Origin: Trichinella spiralis
Lineage: Eukaryota; Nematoda; Enoplea; Trichinellida; Trichinellidae
Assembly (NCBI GenBank): GCA_000181795.3
Contig: CM012953.1
Span: 18,768,882-18,832,881, forward strand
Length of the DNA: 64,000 bases
Reading direction: 5' to 3'
The notes under the pieces were generated by a model. That model was not told the origin of the DNA. It did no database searches and was given only the letters and a program-made list of their open reading frames with translations. How positions within the stretch are numbered: position 1 is the stretch's first letter; each line of letters begins with the position of its first letter. Positions 39,780-50,261 of the stretch are shown piece after piece. The translations under genes and the position numbers were made by a program.

Positions 39780-40589
39780 TTGAAAAATAAATATAAATTA
39801 TTTGTGATCTTTGTATACCTGCAAATTCTTTTGCAGTATCAACAAATTGGTAAACTCCGCACAATGTTTTGCTACAGAACCGCGGTGGCAGTCGCACAAA
39901 AAAAATAAAAAGTCCATTTTGGTAGTTTTGCAATTGTGCTGTGCTGAGATCGTTGATCAATATCCAAGGAACAAAATAATGCGGATGTGGTTGGACATTT
40001 TCGGTAATTTGGGCCATTTTAAGCTGAATCAGATCACCTTCTACGCTGTTTGCGCATTTGTATATTGCAATTGACAAAGTTTGGTCTACTTTTTCTTTTT
40101 GCTGCAAAGTAAGAATGCCGCATCGGGATCCATTTTCAATTTGGCCGCTTCTTCCAAACAAACGATCAACGGAAACCATTTTCCCACGTACATCAGCTTG
40201 CTTATAGCACAGCCGTGAAGTTTGTTCAGAGCACATTCAACGGGACCATGTTGACATTGTATAGTCCATATATTGTTAAGTTGGGTTCGCCTAGCGTTGC
40301 CGTAAGGGATCAAATTGAAGTCGACAGAATCTTGCCCATATTTCCAAACATATCGCTGCAACGTGATCAAAATACACTCTGGTCAACCTGGAAAAAGTGA
40401 TTCATAAAGTAGTGTTAATTTGATTATTTTGTCAAACTGAGATGTGTTTTAATATAAGCATGAAACCAAAACAGAACATTCTGCAGCCACATTTTAATTG
40501 CTACACCTAGGTGCTGTCGGAATATTACATCTTTCATTTATGAAAAAAGTTGTAAACCACAACAACAAACAACAACGGATAAAAGCCAA
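39780..40589 (-). pseudogene. GILT-like (gamma-interferon-inducible lysosomal thiol reductase) pseudogene, copy A
   Basis: The central part is clearly GILT: VDFNLIPYGNARRTQLNN, the family signature CQHGPVECALNKLHGC, KCANSVEGD and HPHYFVPWILIND. GILTs are secreted or lysosomal thiol reductases. The N-terminal part aligns with the open copy B frame but has three in-frame stops here, and the CPDC active site of copy B is lost (FPG then a stop). A frame change also lies between the signature part and the KCANSVEGD part near 40100. The first codon position of the signal peptide is TTG in both copies. A splice donor after AKEFA (near 39830) and an acceptor near 39780 would close the gene with a short last exon. 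Read as a dead host gene. Confidence 0.8.
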
Positions 40590-41228
40590 AATAATTCAAC
40601 ATTTTATTATTGTTGAATAGAACAAGCAGTTTTTTTTCGGAAGAAAAGGGCAGCATGTCCCAACAGAAATAAAGCATTCAATAAAACAAACTAATCGTCG
40701 ATACGTATAATAATAATACACAACAACATTTGTGCCACTTGTTCATTTTGTTATCACATTTTACGCTTCTTATCAATTTGTAATTTATCTTTTGCATATT
40801 GTTTCTTCAAAATCAATTTTCAACCTGATGCTTAGCTGTGCCTTAACTAAAACTTAAATTGTTCTTATTATTAGTCAAATTTGACAGCATTCATTCGAAC
40901 AACTGTTAGCTTTTGGAACAACTACATATCATATATATGTATATATCATTTATTTATTTATTTTTTGTTAGTGCTTTTTGTTATTAAGCACTGCTTAAAC
41001 ATGACCACGTTAATGTTGACGTCAATAATTCCGTGAGTCATTTTCCTATTCATTAATTTTTCGTATTTTTATACCTATTTGCTGACGAATAAATTCAAAT
41101 AAAACGCTTACTGTTCAAATGTTTGTTTTATAATTTTGCATAAAAATTAAAATAAAGCCACGAATCATATAAGTCGTAAATTACAACTTTTATACAATTT
41201 GAATTTTATTTTCTCTTCAGATTAAATT
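40552..41228. repeat. Near-identical non-coding segment shared by copies A and B
   Basis: Matches 59554-60230 with only one mismatch seen in about 677 bp, while the GILT exon just to its left differs by roughly 15% and DNA to its right also differs more. It covers the start region of the GILT gene and the DNA upstream of it. See the finding on mosaic similarity. Confidence 0.85.
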
Positions 41229-41893
41229 GAAAATGACTACGATAATCAGTAAAGTATTGAATCACTTTTGTTTACTAATGAGTGTTTCAACAAATTTTTT
41301 GTTCTTCATTTATACAACCCAGATTTAAATAACTACTAATTTTGAAAAATGTTTTACTTCATTCAAATAAGCGCAATGTTATATTTTAATGAAACTATCA
41401 AATATGAATTATATATTGTAATAAACATTATCGGTCGAATATTAAAGTCAAATGTACTGAAAACATTGATAAAATTTGAAAAAGGAAAGAAGCTGACTTT
41501 TATGAGATATATGCTGTTGTTGTTTCTATTGTGTAAACAATCAAATTTGACTTTTTTAATTCAAAGCTTGCCAAATATGCACTTTCATCTCAAACTGATT
41601 GGACTGATCAAATTATTTTGCTACTTTTGCATTATCATGCTCTTCATTGCTTCATTATTAGTATTCATATTTGCTGCTATTGTTAATATTTTACCAATAA
41701 ATTATTGTTCATATAAAATGACATTTATTGAGTAAAAAAATAAAAAATTGACTACTGAAACTTTTTCATTATAAAGCATTAAACATTTTCATTAATTACA
41801 GCTGCTGCAGTTCATTTTTGTGAAGTTTTTGCTGTTTTCATTAATAAATAATAAGCATTAGAAGAACATTTAAATTTTATATTATTAAATTAA

Positions 41894-42094
41894 ATGACAC
41901 TCACGACTGTTCTTTCGTTACAAACTAACCGTTTGCCGCAAAAAACAAATTGTCTCATAGTGAATAGCATTGTTTTATACCAGCAGTTGATTCGGGAAAT
42001 TGTTAAGTCGAATAGTCGATTGCGACAATTGGGAGCTGATGCTTTAATAGCTGGATGTGCCCTCGCATTTTTCACAATACAAGCCGTGGCTTAA
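41894..42094 (+). CDS. Small ORF, 66 aa, probable single-pass membrane protein, copy A
   Basis: A single-exon ORF that begins MTLTTVLSLQTNRLPQK and ends in a hydrophobic tail (ALIAGCALAFFTIQAVA). It is preserved at the same place in copy B with two base differences in 201, both changing a residue (L to F, L to V) and both leaving the hydrophobic character. An acceptor-like TAATTACAG lies about 90 bases upstream. Middle residues LIREIVKSNSRLRQLG look like an amphipathic helix. No family was recognised. A tail-anchored mitochondrial or ER protein would fit, but the high identity may only reflect recent conversion, since nearby non-coding DNA is also well kept. Confidence 0.45.
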   Translation: MTLTTVLSLQTNRLPQKTNCLIVNSIVLYQQLIREIVKSNSRLRQLGADALIAGCALAFFTIQAVA

Positions 42095-42471
42095 TTACCA
42101 AGAGTGAGTAGGCTGTGTAGCTGATGCCTTCACACTTTGTCAATGGGAAACTTCATTGGTGCGGTGCTTCACGTTACCTAAGTTCCGAGTCATTAAATTC
42201 CAGTCCATGCTCTCTATAGGTTGAGGTCATCACTACAAATTACAAAATATGCACTGTAGGATATACTTTTGCGCCTTTATATCACTAAAATTGCATAAAA
42301 TCAAGATTAATTCTTTCTTTCATCACCCAAATGTTAGCTCGAATGATATAAATACACGTTCAGCAATATACATATTGATAAGTTTGTCTTTATTGTGATA
42401 ATAATCAGATTTAATTAAAGTTTGAAATGCATTGTGATTATTGCGTGTAGTGATAACACGTAATTCTTTGA

Positions 42472-45181
42472 CTATGCAGACAATGTGTATCTTATGTTTG
42501 GTTCACAAAAAAGCAGCTCTGCAAAAACAGAATCATTTTCTCTGATGAAATGATTTTGCAAATGAGTCATTCGTTCTAACAGAAAGCAGCTTTGATGAAT
42601 GAAGTAAATAGCTGCGCAGTGGCCTGCGTGCATAACTGCTGCACAGTTTGTTACACATTCTTGCAGAGTAGCTATATTTCGTATTTCTATTATAACTGAC
42701 CAACCGGTTAAAAATAAAGGTTCATAAAATTCCAGTTGACAAACTTCATCCAGAATCGGACAGACATGCAATTCAGGTGGATCGTTGTCAGCACGTTCGT
42801 TTTCTCTGTCTGAAACAAAAGAATTAAAAATAGCAAGCAAGTTATAATAGTGGCTGACGTCTGTGTAAATTTATCTTTACGATGATGCTTTTATGAAAGC
42901 AAAATAATTTTCTTCCAAAAATAAGACCTGCTAATTTCAATGCTTGAATTAGTTTGATTTTATTACATATAGTATTTATTTAATGCATGCAATAAATAAA
43001 TTTTTAATATAATTTGCAATGTTACGATTACAACTCTCTTACCTTTTGAGCAATTGCTAAGAGTTAAAAAATGATATCCTTCGTTTAAATAAACTTCATC
43101 GTCATTATTTCCAAAAACTGCAGTGACGCATACTTTACTTTCTTTAGAATAAGCAACACCTTGGCATAAACCGAAGTCTCTTATAAAGCGGCATATGCGT
43201 ATACAATCGTTCAAATATGAAATATTCTCATATTGTTGAACAAGGTTTATCCATGGAATTACGTTAGAAATTGAATGCTGTACTGTGCATATTTCTTTAA
43301 ACTGAAACAAAGAAACTTTTTCTTCAGTGGTGAAATGATTTGAATGCTTTAGTTGAAGCATTCTTAGGTCTTTTGCAATGTTGATCTGCATTCCATCTAA
43401 AACAAAAAATTTTAATAGCTTCATCCAGCTTCTGGCTTTATCGAGCATGCATCTTTTCAAAGTTAATTTTATTACAAGCGTGAGACATTACTTGTTTCTT
43501 CATTATGACAAATTTATGAAATCACAGCTTATTTTAAAAAAATTCACAAGAATTTACAAATTTACAAATATACTCATAAAATGTAACAAGTTAGACATTT
43601 AAGAATAAATCATTGTGCAAAAATAATTATAATACGTAAATTACTCATACTGAAATTTCAATGAATTGCTACTATCATACTAAAGTTCAGTCATGTTATG
43701 CGAATTTCACATTAATATGCAAATCATATTTAAAAGTTATTAGCATTCTTACCGTCAAAAAATTGTATTATACGGCGGTTCAGTGGGCTGTTTGGCAAAG
43801 CGTACTTTTTTTCTATGTTAAAAGTGAGACATGTATTTTCACCATGTGAAAAATAGTATCCATCACAGTAATCTGCCAAGAATTCATCTATGCATATCAT
43901 TAAACAATAGTTGTCATTTTCAGTCTCCCATAATCCAATGCGAATGCCGGCTTTCGTTGCATAAAAATGTACACGATATAATGATACTGTCACATTAAAT
44001 ATATTGTAAACAGTTGGAGCTATTTCTTCAAACCTTGGGATAGAATACGCATATGGAAAATCGAAATCTTAAAAAGAAAATATGATGAATATTGCATAAT
44101 AAGAAAAATGAAAATGTCATTCTGCTAAACAAATGCAAAAGTAACAAATACACATAAATATAATGTACATAACAAGTAATTACTAAGGATTAAATACTGT
44201 TGGTTTTGCTGAAATCTTAATCAATGCTCAGATCATTTGGAAATAATAAGCGTATTTTCATTTACCGTTATAACATGTTGAAATAATAAAAAACAATGCG
44301 GAGGTTTGTAGAGTCGGTATAATTCCCCCAAATAATGTTGAGTTTGTAGCACCAGATAGAAGAAGACAGGTTTCTTCTTGGGCAGAAAACAAAACGCTGT
44401 TGCATGAAGTGTAAGTAGGTGCTTCACAAAAAGCAATACAGCGTTTCAGAGAAGATGTTACAATAAGATGAACGCGCTCAGCATAAAAGCTTTCCACAAA
44501 AGGCAACTCATAAAAGTGACAGTTCTTGTGTGTAGAAGGTGTGTGTATTGTTGCTGATTTATTCCTCTGATATACACTTTGAACTATGATTCCAGCAGGA
44601 ATGCTTGAAATGTCTAAATAAAATAGCAGTATATTTCAAACAGTTTATTTCTTGAATTTAAAAATTCACTTATAAATTTTCTGGTTTTTGCTACTTTAAA
44701 AAATTCTGCCGAAAATGGAAAATGTTTTGTTTAGTGTATCATGGAAAATTTAATTTTTCGTAAATGATGAGTCTCATACCTTTGTGACAGCTGTGCAGTA
44801 GAAGATGCATCGACTGTCCTATCTGATCGATTTGCGGTAAAATAGGAACAGTTGCATTTTCGTAATACAAATTACACACTTTTGCAAAAAGACTGTATTT
44901 GATCAAATTACAGGAAGGTAAAAGTCGGACACAAGCAGCTACACAACTTTCCATACTGCAATAGGTCTGTTTAATGTGATGTACGTCCTCGTGGCGAATT
45001 GCTTTTGCAATTAACACACAGGTAGTGTCCAATTTTGGAATATACAATGACATCCACGAGCAATCGACCAGCTGACGAGGAAACATCACATTAAATGCTT
45101 CATTGAAAGATTCAACTCACTTAGACTTACGTAGCAATTTATGAAGAATATTATTGCAAGAGTCGACCATTGCCTTAACAT
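42472..45181 (-). CDS. Secreted protein with five PAN/Apple-like domains, copy A
   Basis: Six exons (45181-45131, 45071-44780, 44613-44266, 44067-43753, 43396-43043, 42809-42472) join in frame to 565 aa. Exon 1 is a signal peptide (WSTLAIIFFINC). Each later exon encodes one domain of about 97-118 residues with a core C-x3-C ... C ... C pattern: MESCVAACVRLLPSC, KRCIAFCEAPTYTSC, YCLMICIDEFLADYC, NDCIRICRFIRDFGLC and QECVTNCAAVMHAGHC, each followed by a strand and a further Cys (for example TCLLL, TCLTF, SCFLL). Introns 2-5 are all phase 1, so exons 3-5 are symmetric and can be shuffled or duplicated. PAN/Apple modules bind protein or sugar ligands outside the cell. No further function can be assigned. 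The first intron (45130-45072) is only 59 bp. Confidence 0.8.
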
Positions 45182-45190
45182 TGTATCTAA

Positions 45191-46740
45191 ATGGAATTTA
45201 TCATTTTATGCGTGTTATACAATTGATTCCGGTTTGCAAGATCTCGACAAATTTCACGCATCTGTTCGCGTTAATCAGTTGTTTCGCAAATAAATCTTGC
45301 ATGCCAGAGGATGAATATTACCTTCAAAAACGCGCAGGACATCATTTTGAAAGCTTATTACTTATTACTGTGGTTTTCTGCAAAGTTGAAGAACTTCTGT
45401 ACGTCAAGTTTATGTTATCCAGGGACAGGGATACATTTGGACAGCTTTGGACAAGAAAACACTTCATGTTGAAAAGCAACTCACCTTAATCGACGAGCTT
45501 GATGTTCACGACAACGTTAGTTGACACCTCAGCCGTGTGTTGCTATTTTGCATATGGAACTATTTCTGCTATGAATAATGTTCATCATAGTAGTTAAAAT
45601 TTAGTGGCAAGCAAAGTGGTTTATTAACTTTTGAATTTCAATTATTTTGATTTAAATTATACATGTTTTATATTGGAACTTTATTTTATGTACAATATTA
45701 ACATTCAGTTAATTGTATTAAAATACTGCTGCACGATTTAATTTATAGCAAACACTGTTATAAATTGCGTGAAAATTGAGAAAACTCTTGAAAAAAAATA
45801 ATAAATATGCCAACAAATAAAATATAATAAATTAAACATCTACTCGAATGTGATTAGGTATATAGCCATTCTACCATGATTGAAACATCATCTCTTTGAA
45901 TTAAAAAAGGTAGCATATTTTTAGCATAGCTTATCTCTGAATGCTTAAATATTTTAATCACTTTGCAATTCCATAAATATGGACAATTACATGCGTGTGT
46001 GTGTGCATGTGACATAATATTGGTGCAAAATTTTATTTGTATTTTCAAGTCAACTGACGATGCTGTGAATAAGCTGGAATGTATTTAGTTTACTTTCACT
46101 TAATGAGGCCTTTAATTCATCAACGACTTCACTTTTTGTTCTGTTTCTGGAATGCACAACAAATTAAATGCATTCATCAATATACATACAGATTAATAAG
46201 CAAATTCCAAAATGTAAAATATTGTTGACAATATGGAGGTAGTAATATCTTATTTAAAAGCTGACATCATACAAATTACATTGAAATTTCTGGCACATGT
46301 TATACGTTTACTTGATTGTACGCATGTGCATGTTTGTGTGTTTGTGGGTCTTAATATAAGTGCAAAATGTTATTTATATTTTTAAATGAACTTATAAGGT
46401 GCTGGATGTGATTAAACTGGAATGAATAGAGTTTACACTCACTTAATGAAATCTAGTTGAAAGTAATTGAATTGCCCAATACGGAACTTTTGAAGTTCAT
46501 TATGAAGTTGATTGATTATTGATCGAAAAGTTGTGAAAGAGATTTTTTAAATTACGCATTTAGAACTTATTTGAAATTATTTTTTTCTAATTTAAACAAA
46601 TGATATGAATTTGTCATTTTATAATGTGATATGTTCAGACGTTGTGAACAATATTGAGCAGAAAAATTAAGAAAAATTAAGTAATTTACCTAATTATATT
46701 TCCACTAATCATGTAAAATATCAAAAGTAATAAATAAATA
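45191..46740. other. Intergenic stretch upstream of the PAN gene
   Basis: Contains the presumed promoter of the PAN gene and a pair of diverged direct repeats (see separate entry). A 111-codon plus-strand frame at 45154-45489 overlaps the PAN start and shows no family resemblance; it was not accepted as a gene. Confidence 0.45.
45960..46460. repeat. Diverged direct repeat pair
   Basis: A unit at about 45980-46110 and another at about 46315-46450 share the same order of words: a GTGTG-rich stretch, then GTGCAAAAT/TTTTATTT, then GCTG...AAACTGGAATG or AAGCTGGAATG, then TTTAC..TCACTTAATGA. Spacing is about 335-340 bp. They could be old copies of a short interspersed element or a local tandem duplication. 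Confidence 0.5.
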
Positions 46741-46753
46741 ATACAAAGTAATA

Positions 46754-46899
46754 ATGAAAAAAAAGTTCAAGCACTTTTTGCTTTTTCTATGCTTGGAAGC
46801 GTTGCTGCTATTGCGGCATTCAGCTGAGGCTCTAAAATCCGAATTCATTACTCAGGGGACAAGCGATTATCGCTGCCGAGTGATGTATGTGTTCATTTT
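46754..46899 (+). CDS. Candidate first exon of a secreted protein
   Basis: An ATG opens MKKKFKHFLLFLCLEALLLL, a good signal peptide with a basic start, hydrophobic core and a likely cleavage near SAEA. The frame runs to a strong donor, TTTT|GTAAGTGC, in phase 2. An acceptor TTTTGGCAG just before 47110 would keep the frame for about 33 more residues and then stop. No family was recognised and no later exon is convincing, so this may be a dead or chance exon. Confidence 0.25.
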
Positions 46900-47400
46900 G
46901 TAAGTGCTAGCAAATCAGCAGACCAATCAACCACCAGCTGTAGAATACGAGCGAACGAGCTGACGTGGTTTCTCTACTAATGGTGGTTGGAATGAAATAA
47001 TTTTCATAATGAATATAATTACGCCCAAATATTAGGCATCAATTTTCTTCCACATTCAATGTTTCCTAATTCTCTCCCTGGTATCCGCATATCCATCCAC
47101 TTTTGGCAGATGGAGGAGCTTTAGAAATTTGTTTTCTGGTCGATCATTTTTTCTCAAGCGACATCTACCAACCAAGCTTTCTTCTTATCGAAGATGAGAA
47201 AGGAGTATTCTTTTACCTCTTTGAACTGTGCACGGGTGATTCAAAATGTTCGTGCAGGTTTCAGAACATGACATATTTGAACAGTGTTGATTTGTGTGCT
47301 TGTGTTGTTAATTCTGTTCTGGACATCTGGTCGCTCCAATTGTTGAAGAAACGAACATCCGCCTGGTGTCCCTTTCTCAATTTCCATAGAGTTAGGATTC

Positions 47401-47454
47401 ATGTATGTATGTATGTATGTATGTATGTAAGTATGTATGTATGTATGTATGTAA
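47401..47454. repeat. (ATGT)n microsatellite
   Basis: About 13 tetranucleotide units with one or two small interruptions (GTAA). It creates spurious Cys-Met-Tyr-Val or Thr-Tyr-Ile-His runs in translation. Confidence 0.95.
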
Positions 47455-47689
47455 GAGTCCATATAACGGAGGCATTTAGGGAATGATTACGCTGTGGCAT
47501 CCCAGGATATTTATGAACAGCCAGAGTGGTTGGTTGATCATTTGGTCATCGAACTGGAAGAAATAAAAATTTTTTTCATCAATTTGCAAGCACTGTCATC
47601 TGCGATTGATATGTGTGAAAGGTTTTGCTTTATTTGCTACACACACGCATCATCGCTTTGTTGCTGTTTTGTTTGACAATTTTTGCTAA

Positions 47690-48110
47690 GAAACAAACAT
47701 AATCGAATTGAAAAAAAATTTCAAAATATGCACGAAACATTTTTAAAGAAAAAAATGAATTGAAAAATGGGGCAAATTCTCATTCCTTTCACATCTTACT
47801 TTGATAAAAGGACAACGGAAACACAGTAAGCACAATGTGAGCAGCAATCCGTCCCGTTCGGTTCCGTTGCAATTGTGAAGTTAATGGAACATAATTGTAC
47901 CTGCACATCCCGCCAAAATTTTTGTAGAACATCGATAGTGGGGGACGCCAAGTTGAAAGCCGGTGATTGTTTTTGCGGCTGCTGTTCCGTTTTTCTTATT
48001 TTGTCATTGGTATTTTTGCCGTTTTGTTCTTTGTCTAATAAACAATTAACTTTTTCCGATTGTATGAATCCATGTAGCGCCGACGAGCGCTACACTATTA
48101 TTGTTGTTTA
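47690..48110. other. LTR-like fragment and a short perfect hairpin
   Basis: A richer-GC segment has an AATAAAC word followed by a T-rich stretch at about 48038-48058, as in an LTR R region, and then TGTAGCGC ... GCGCTACA (about 48073-48094), a perfect 8-bp inverted repeat with a 6-bp loop. The similar CCGCTACA end at 7.8 kb suggests a related repeat family. No second LTR or coding part was found. Tentative fossil. Confidence 0.3.
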
Positions 48111-48291
48111 GTTTTTATTATTCTACGTATATATTACATTATGAACAGTAAGTAGCGTTAAAGGGAAAAAAATTTTATTTCTAATAAATAAAGTCAAATA
48201 TCAAGACAATAAATAATTTCATAATCAATAATAATAAATCAGATAATAAAATTCAAAAATATTCCCACTTATTTTGAATGAATGTAAGAAA

Positions 48292-48821
48292 TGAAGCTCA
48301 GTGAAGTTTCTTATAAATTTTTATTAAAAAAGCTTTTTTTTTACTTTAAACTGTTGAAAAATAAATATCAATTATTTGTGATCTTTGTATACCTGCAAAT
48401 TCTTTCGCTGTTTCAACAAATTGGTAAACTCCGCACAATCTTTTGCTACAGAACCGAGGTGGCAGTTGCACAAAAAAAATAAAAAGTCCATTTTGGTAGT
48501 TTTGCAATTGTGCTGTACTGAGATCGTTCATCAGTATCTAAGGAAAAAAATAATGCGGATGTGGTTTGAAATTTTCAGCAATTTCGGCCATTTTAAGCTG
48601 AATCAGATCACCTTCTACGCTGTTTGCGCATTTGATTATTGCTGTTGACAAAGTTTGGTCTAGTTTCTTCTATTTGCTGCAAAGTGAGAATGCCGCATCA
48701 GGATCCATTTTCATTTTGGCTACTTATTCCAAACAAACGAACAACGGAAACTATTTTCCCACGTACATCAGCTTGCTTATAGCACTGCCGTGAAGTTTGT
48801 TCAGAGCACATTCAACGGGAC
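48292..48821 (-). pseudogene. GILT-like pseudogene, copy B, C-terminal part
   Basis: Aligned with copy A 39725-40246, covering the stretch from the last exon to the CQHG signature region. It carries an in-frame stop right after YVGK and a Cys-to-Ser change in the signature (HGSAIS against HGCAIS). It ends exactly at the GGGAC target duplication next to the left LTR at 48822; the gene resumes at 59244. Confidence 0.85.
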
Positions 48822-49409
48822 TGTATTGGATCTTCCTCGTCGATAACGATAATCAAGTTTCAGTGGACTTTATAATTAACCCGCGGTTCCACTGTTCGAA
48901 CCACTGAGTTCTGTCTTCCATGTACAGTTCCCCCTTTTGGACCCGCGTCGTAAGCTCCAACCACTTACCTATTATCTCTGCTGATTCCAGTCACGTTTTC
49001 TCCGGTATTCCTTCCCGTCTTTCGAATATAAAGACCTAAACACAGTCTCGAAAAGAACACCAACGCTTTATTCGACTAGAGATCAACTGACTCACACACT
49101 CACACTTACTTACCAACTAACTAACAACTATATGATGATTGATAACAACTATATGATACACACACGAAAGAAAAACAAACTACAACAATAATTAGGTCAA
49201 ATATATCGGGTTGCTTCTAGACAATAACGACTGGTCAGCTATATCAGGCTGCTTCTAGACAGTAACAACTATGGTCAGCAATATCGGATTGCTTCCAGAC
49301 AATAACAACTATGGTCAGCTATATCGGGTTACTTTTTTCTTCTAAAAATATCTCGTCATACTGTCGATTATTGACGCTCAGGTTTTATCTTCAGTTGGAA
49401 TCTGCAACA
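48822..49409 (-). repeat. Outer element, left (3') LTR
   Basis: 588 bp, flanked on the left by GGGAC and on the right by a purine tract in the sense of the element (CCTCCCCC on the plus strand). It aligns with 58627-59243; the right copy is about 30 bp longer through an extra short repeat unit of the TATATC-GGTTGCTTC type. Confidence 0.92.
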
Positions 49410-49983
49410 TCCTCCCCCGACGATGGTGGAACTCCATCTATTACTGCAGGTTCCAACTGTCGCAATTTCTTCGTTGGTCGTGTAATTTCGCCCTTGGCCA
49501 CTTTCAACCGCACTGATCTCACCACTCCATCTCTTCCGTGGAGCGGTTCTAATACACGTCCCATCATCCAACGACCCTTATTCACGTCATCTTCTGCTAT
49601 TAAAACGATGTCTCGCACTTTCGGTTGCGTACCGTCTCCTCACCATTTCGATCGAGTGCAAAACGAAATTATGTACTCTGATCTCCATCTATTCCAGAAG
49701 TAGGCAATCAGCTTCTTTTTGTAACGCCAACGCTTTGTTAGACGTCCGACGGTATCCGTCGCTTGTCCATGATGATTTGGGCCGTAGGGCGCATCTTCAT
49801 ATTTCGTTAACCGATGTGGACCATGCCACCACAAATTATTGCTTACCAGATCTGTCATACGACATCCTCTGGTCAAGATATCAGCGGGGTTGTCGGCAGT
49901 GGGACAGTGTCTCCACCACTGCGCATCCGTCAGCTCTAGTATGGATTCTACTCTATTTCCCACAAAGGGTTTCCATCTACAGC
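49410..49983 (-). mobile_element. Outer element: 3' coding remainder beyond the inner element
   Basis: Contains the continuation of the RNase H region (RWKPFVGNRV, CPTADNPADILTRG) and the DUF5641-type tail (GRVLEPLHGRDGVVRSVRLK), then the purine tract and left LTR. Assignment rests on family order. Fossil. Confidence 0.8.
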
Positions 49984-50261
49984 TGAACCATATTTCCAAT
50001 TGACCAAAGCTACTGAAAATGAATAACTAACGCAGAGCAGTAATGATAACGCCTTTCTCGAGTGAATATTTATTCAACAACAACAACTCTTAACGAACAG
50101 ACATTTATATATAAAATCACTTCCGGTTTGAATAAGGTCACTGCTGACAGCAACTGCCGTTGGCAATTTTCCTTATCATATTTGCATAATGTTACTCTCG
50201 TTACGCGCCTCGCTATTTGTAGTAGTCAATTCAATGGATTTTACCAGTTCTGGATGCGACA
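49984..50261 (-). repeat. Inner element, left (3') LTR
   Basis: 278 bp; next to it on the right the plus strand reads CTCCCCCTGATGCC, the complement of a purine tract, as expected at the 3' end of the element. Almost identical to 54824-55101. Confidence 0.92.

Larger units (their letters stand above)
39719..45190. repeat. Segmental duplication, copy A
   Basis: This block is repeated at 48292-48821 plus 59244-64000 (copy B). Where copy B is not interrupted the distance is 19002 bp around 40.2-41.2 kb. It contains a GILT-like pseudogene (minus), a 66-codon ORF (plus) and a five-domain PAN gene (minus). Similarity starts near the AAGCTCA at 39719. Divergence varies strongly along the block, from about 0.1% to roughly 15%. 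Confidence 0.9.

Noticed and set aside
41349-41735. 128-codon hydrophobic plus-strand frame in copy A
   Set aside because: In copy B the same stretch changes frame after about 60 codons and the composition is that of AT-rich DNA, so the protein is not preserved.
41890-42075. Minus-strand frame opposite the 66-codon ORF
   Set aside because: It also stays open, but its sequence lacks features, and one of the two frames must be a shadow. The plus frame was preferred for its membrane-tail form; this is a judgement.
45154-45489. 111-codon plus-strand frame
   Set aside because: It overlaps the first exon of the PAN gene on the opposite strand, begins at a non-ATG codon and resembles nothing known.
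47103-47486. 127-codon plus-strand frame and its minus-strand partner at 47241-47462
   Set aside because: Much of both is the translated ATGT microsatellite. The remaining part has no recognised motif; a worn transposon piece is possible but unsupported.
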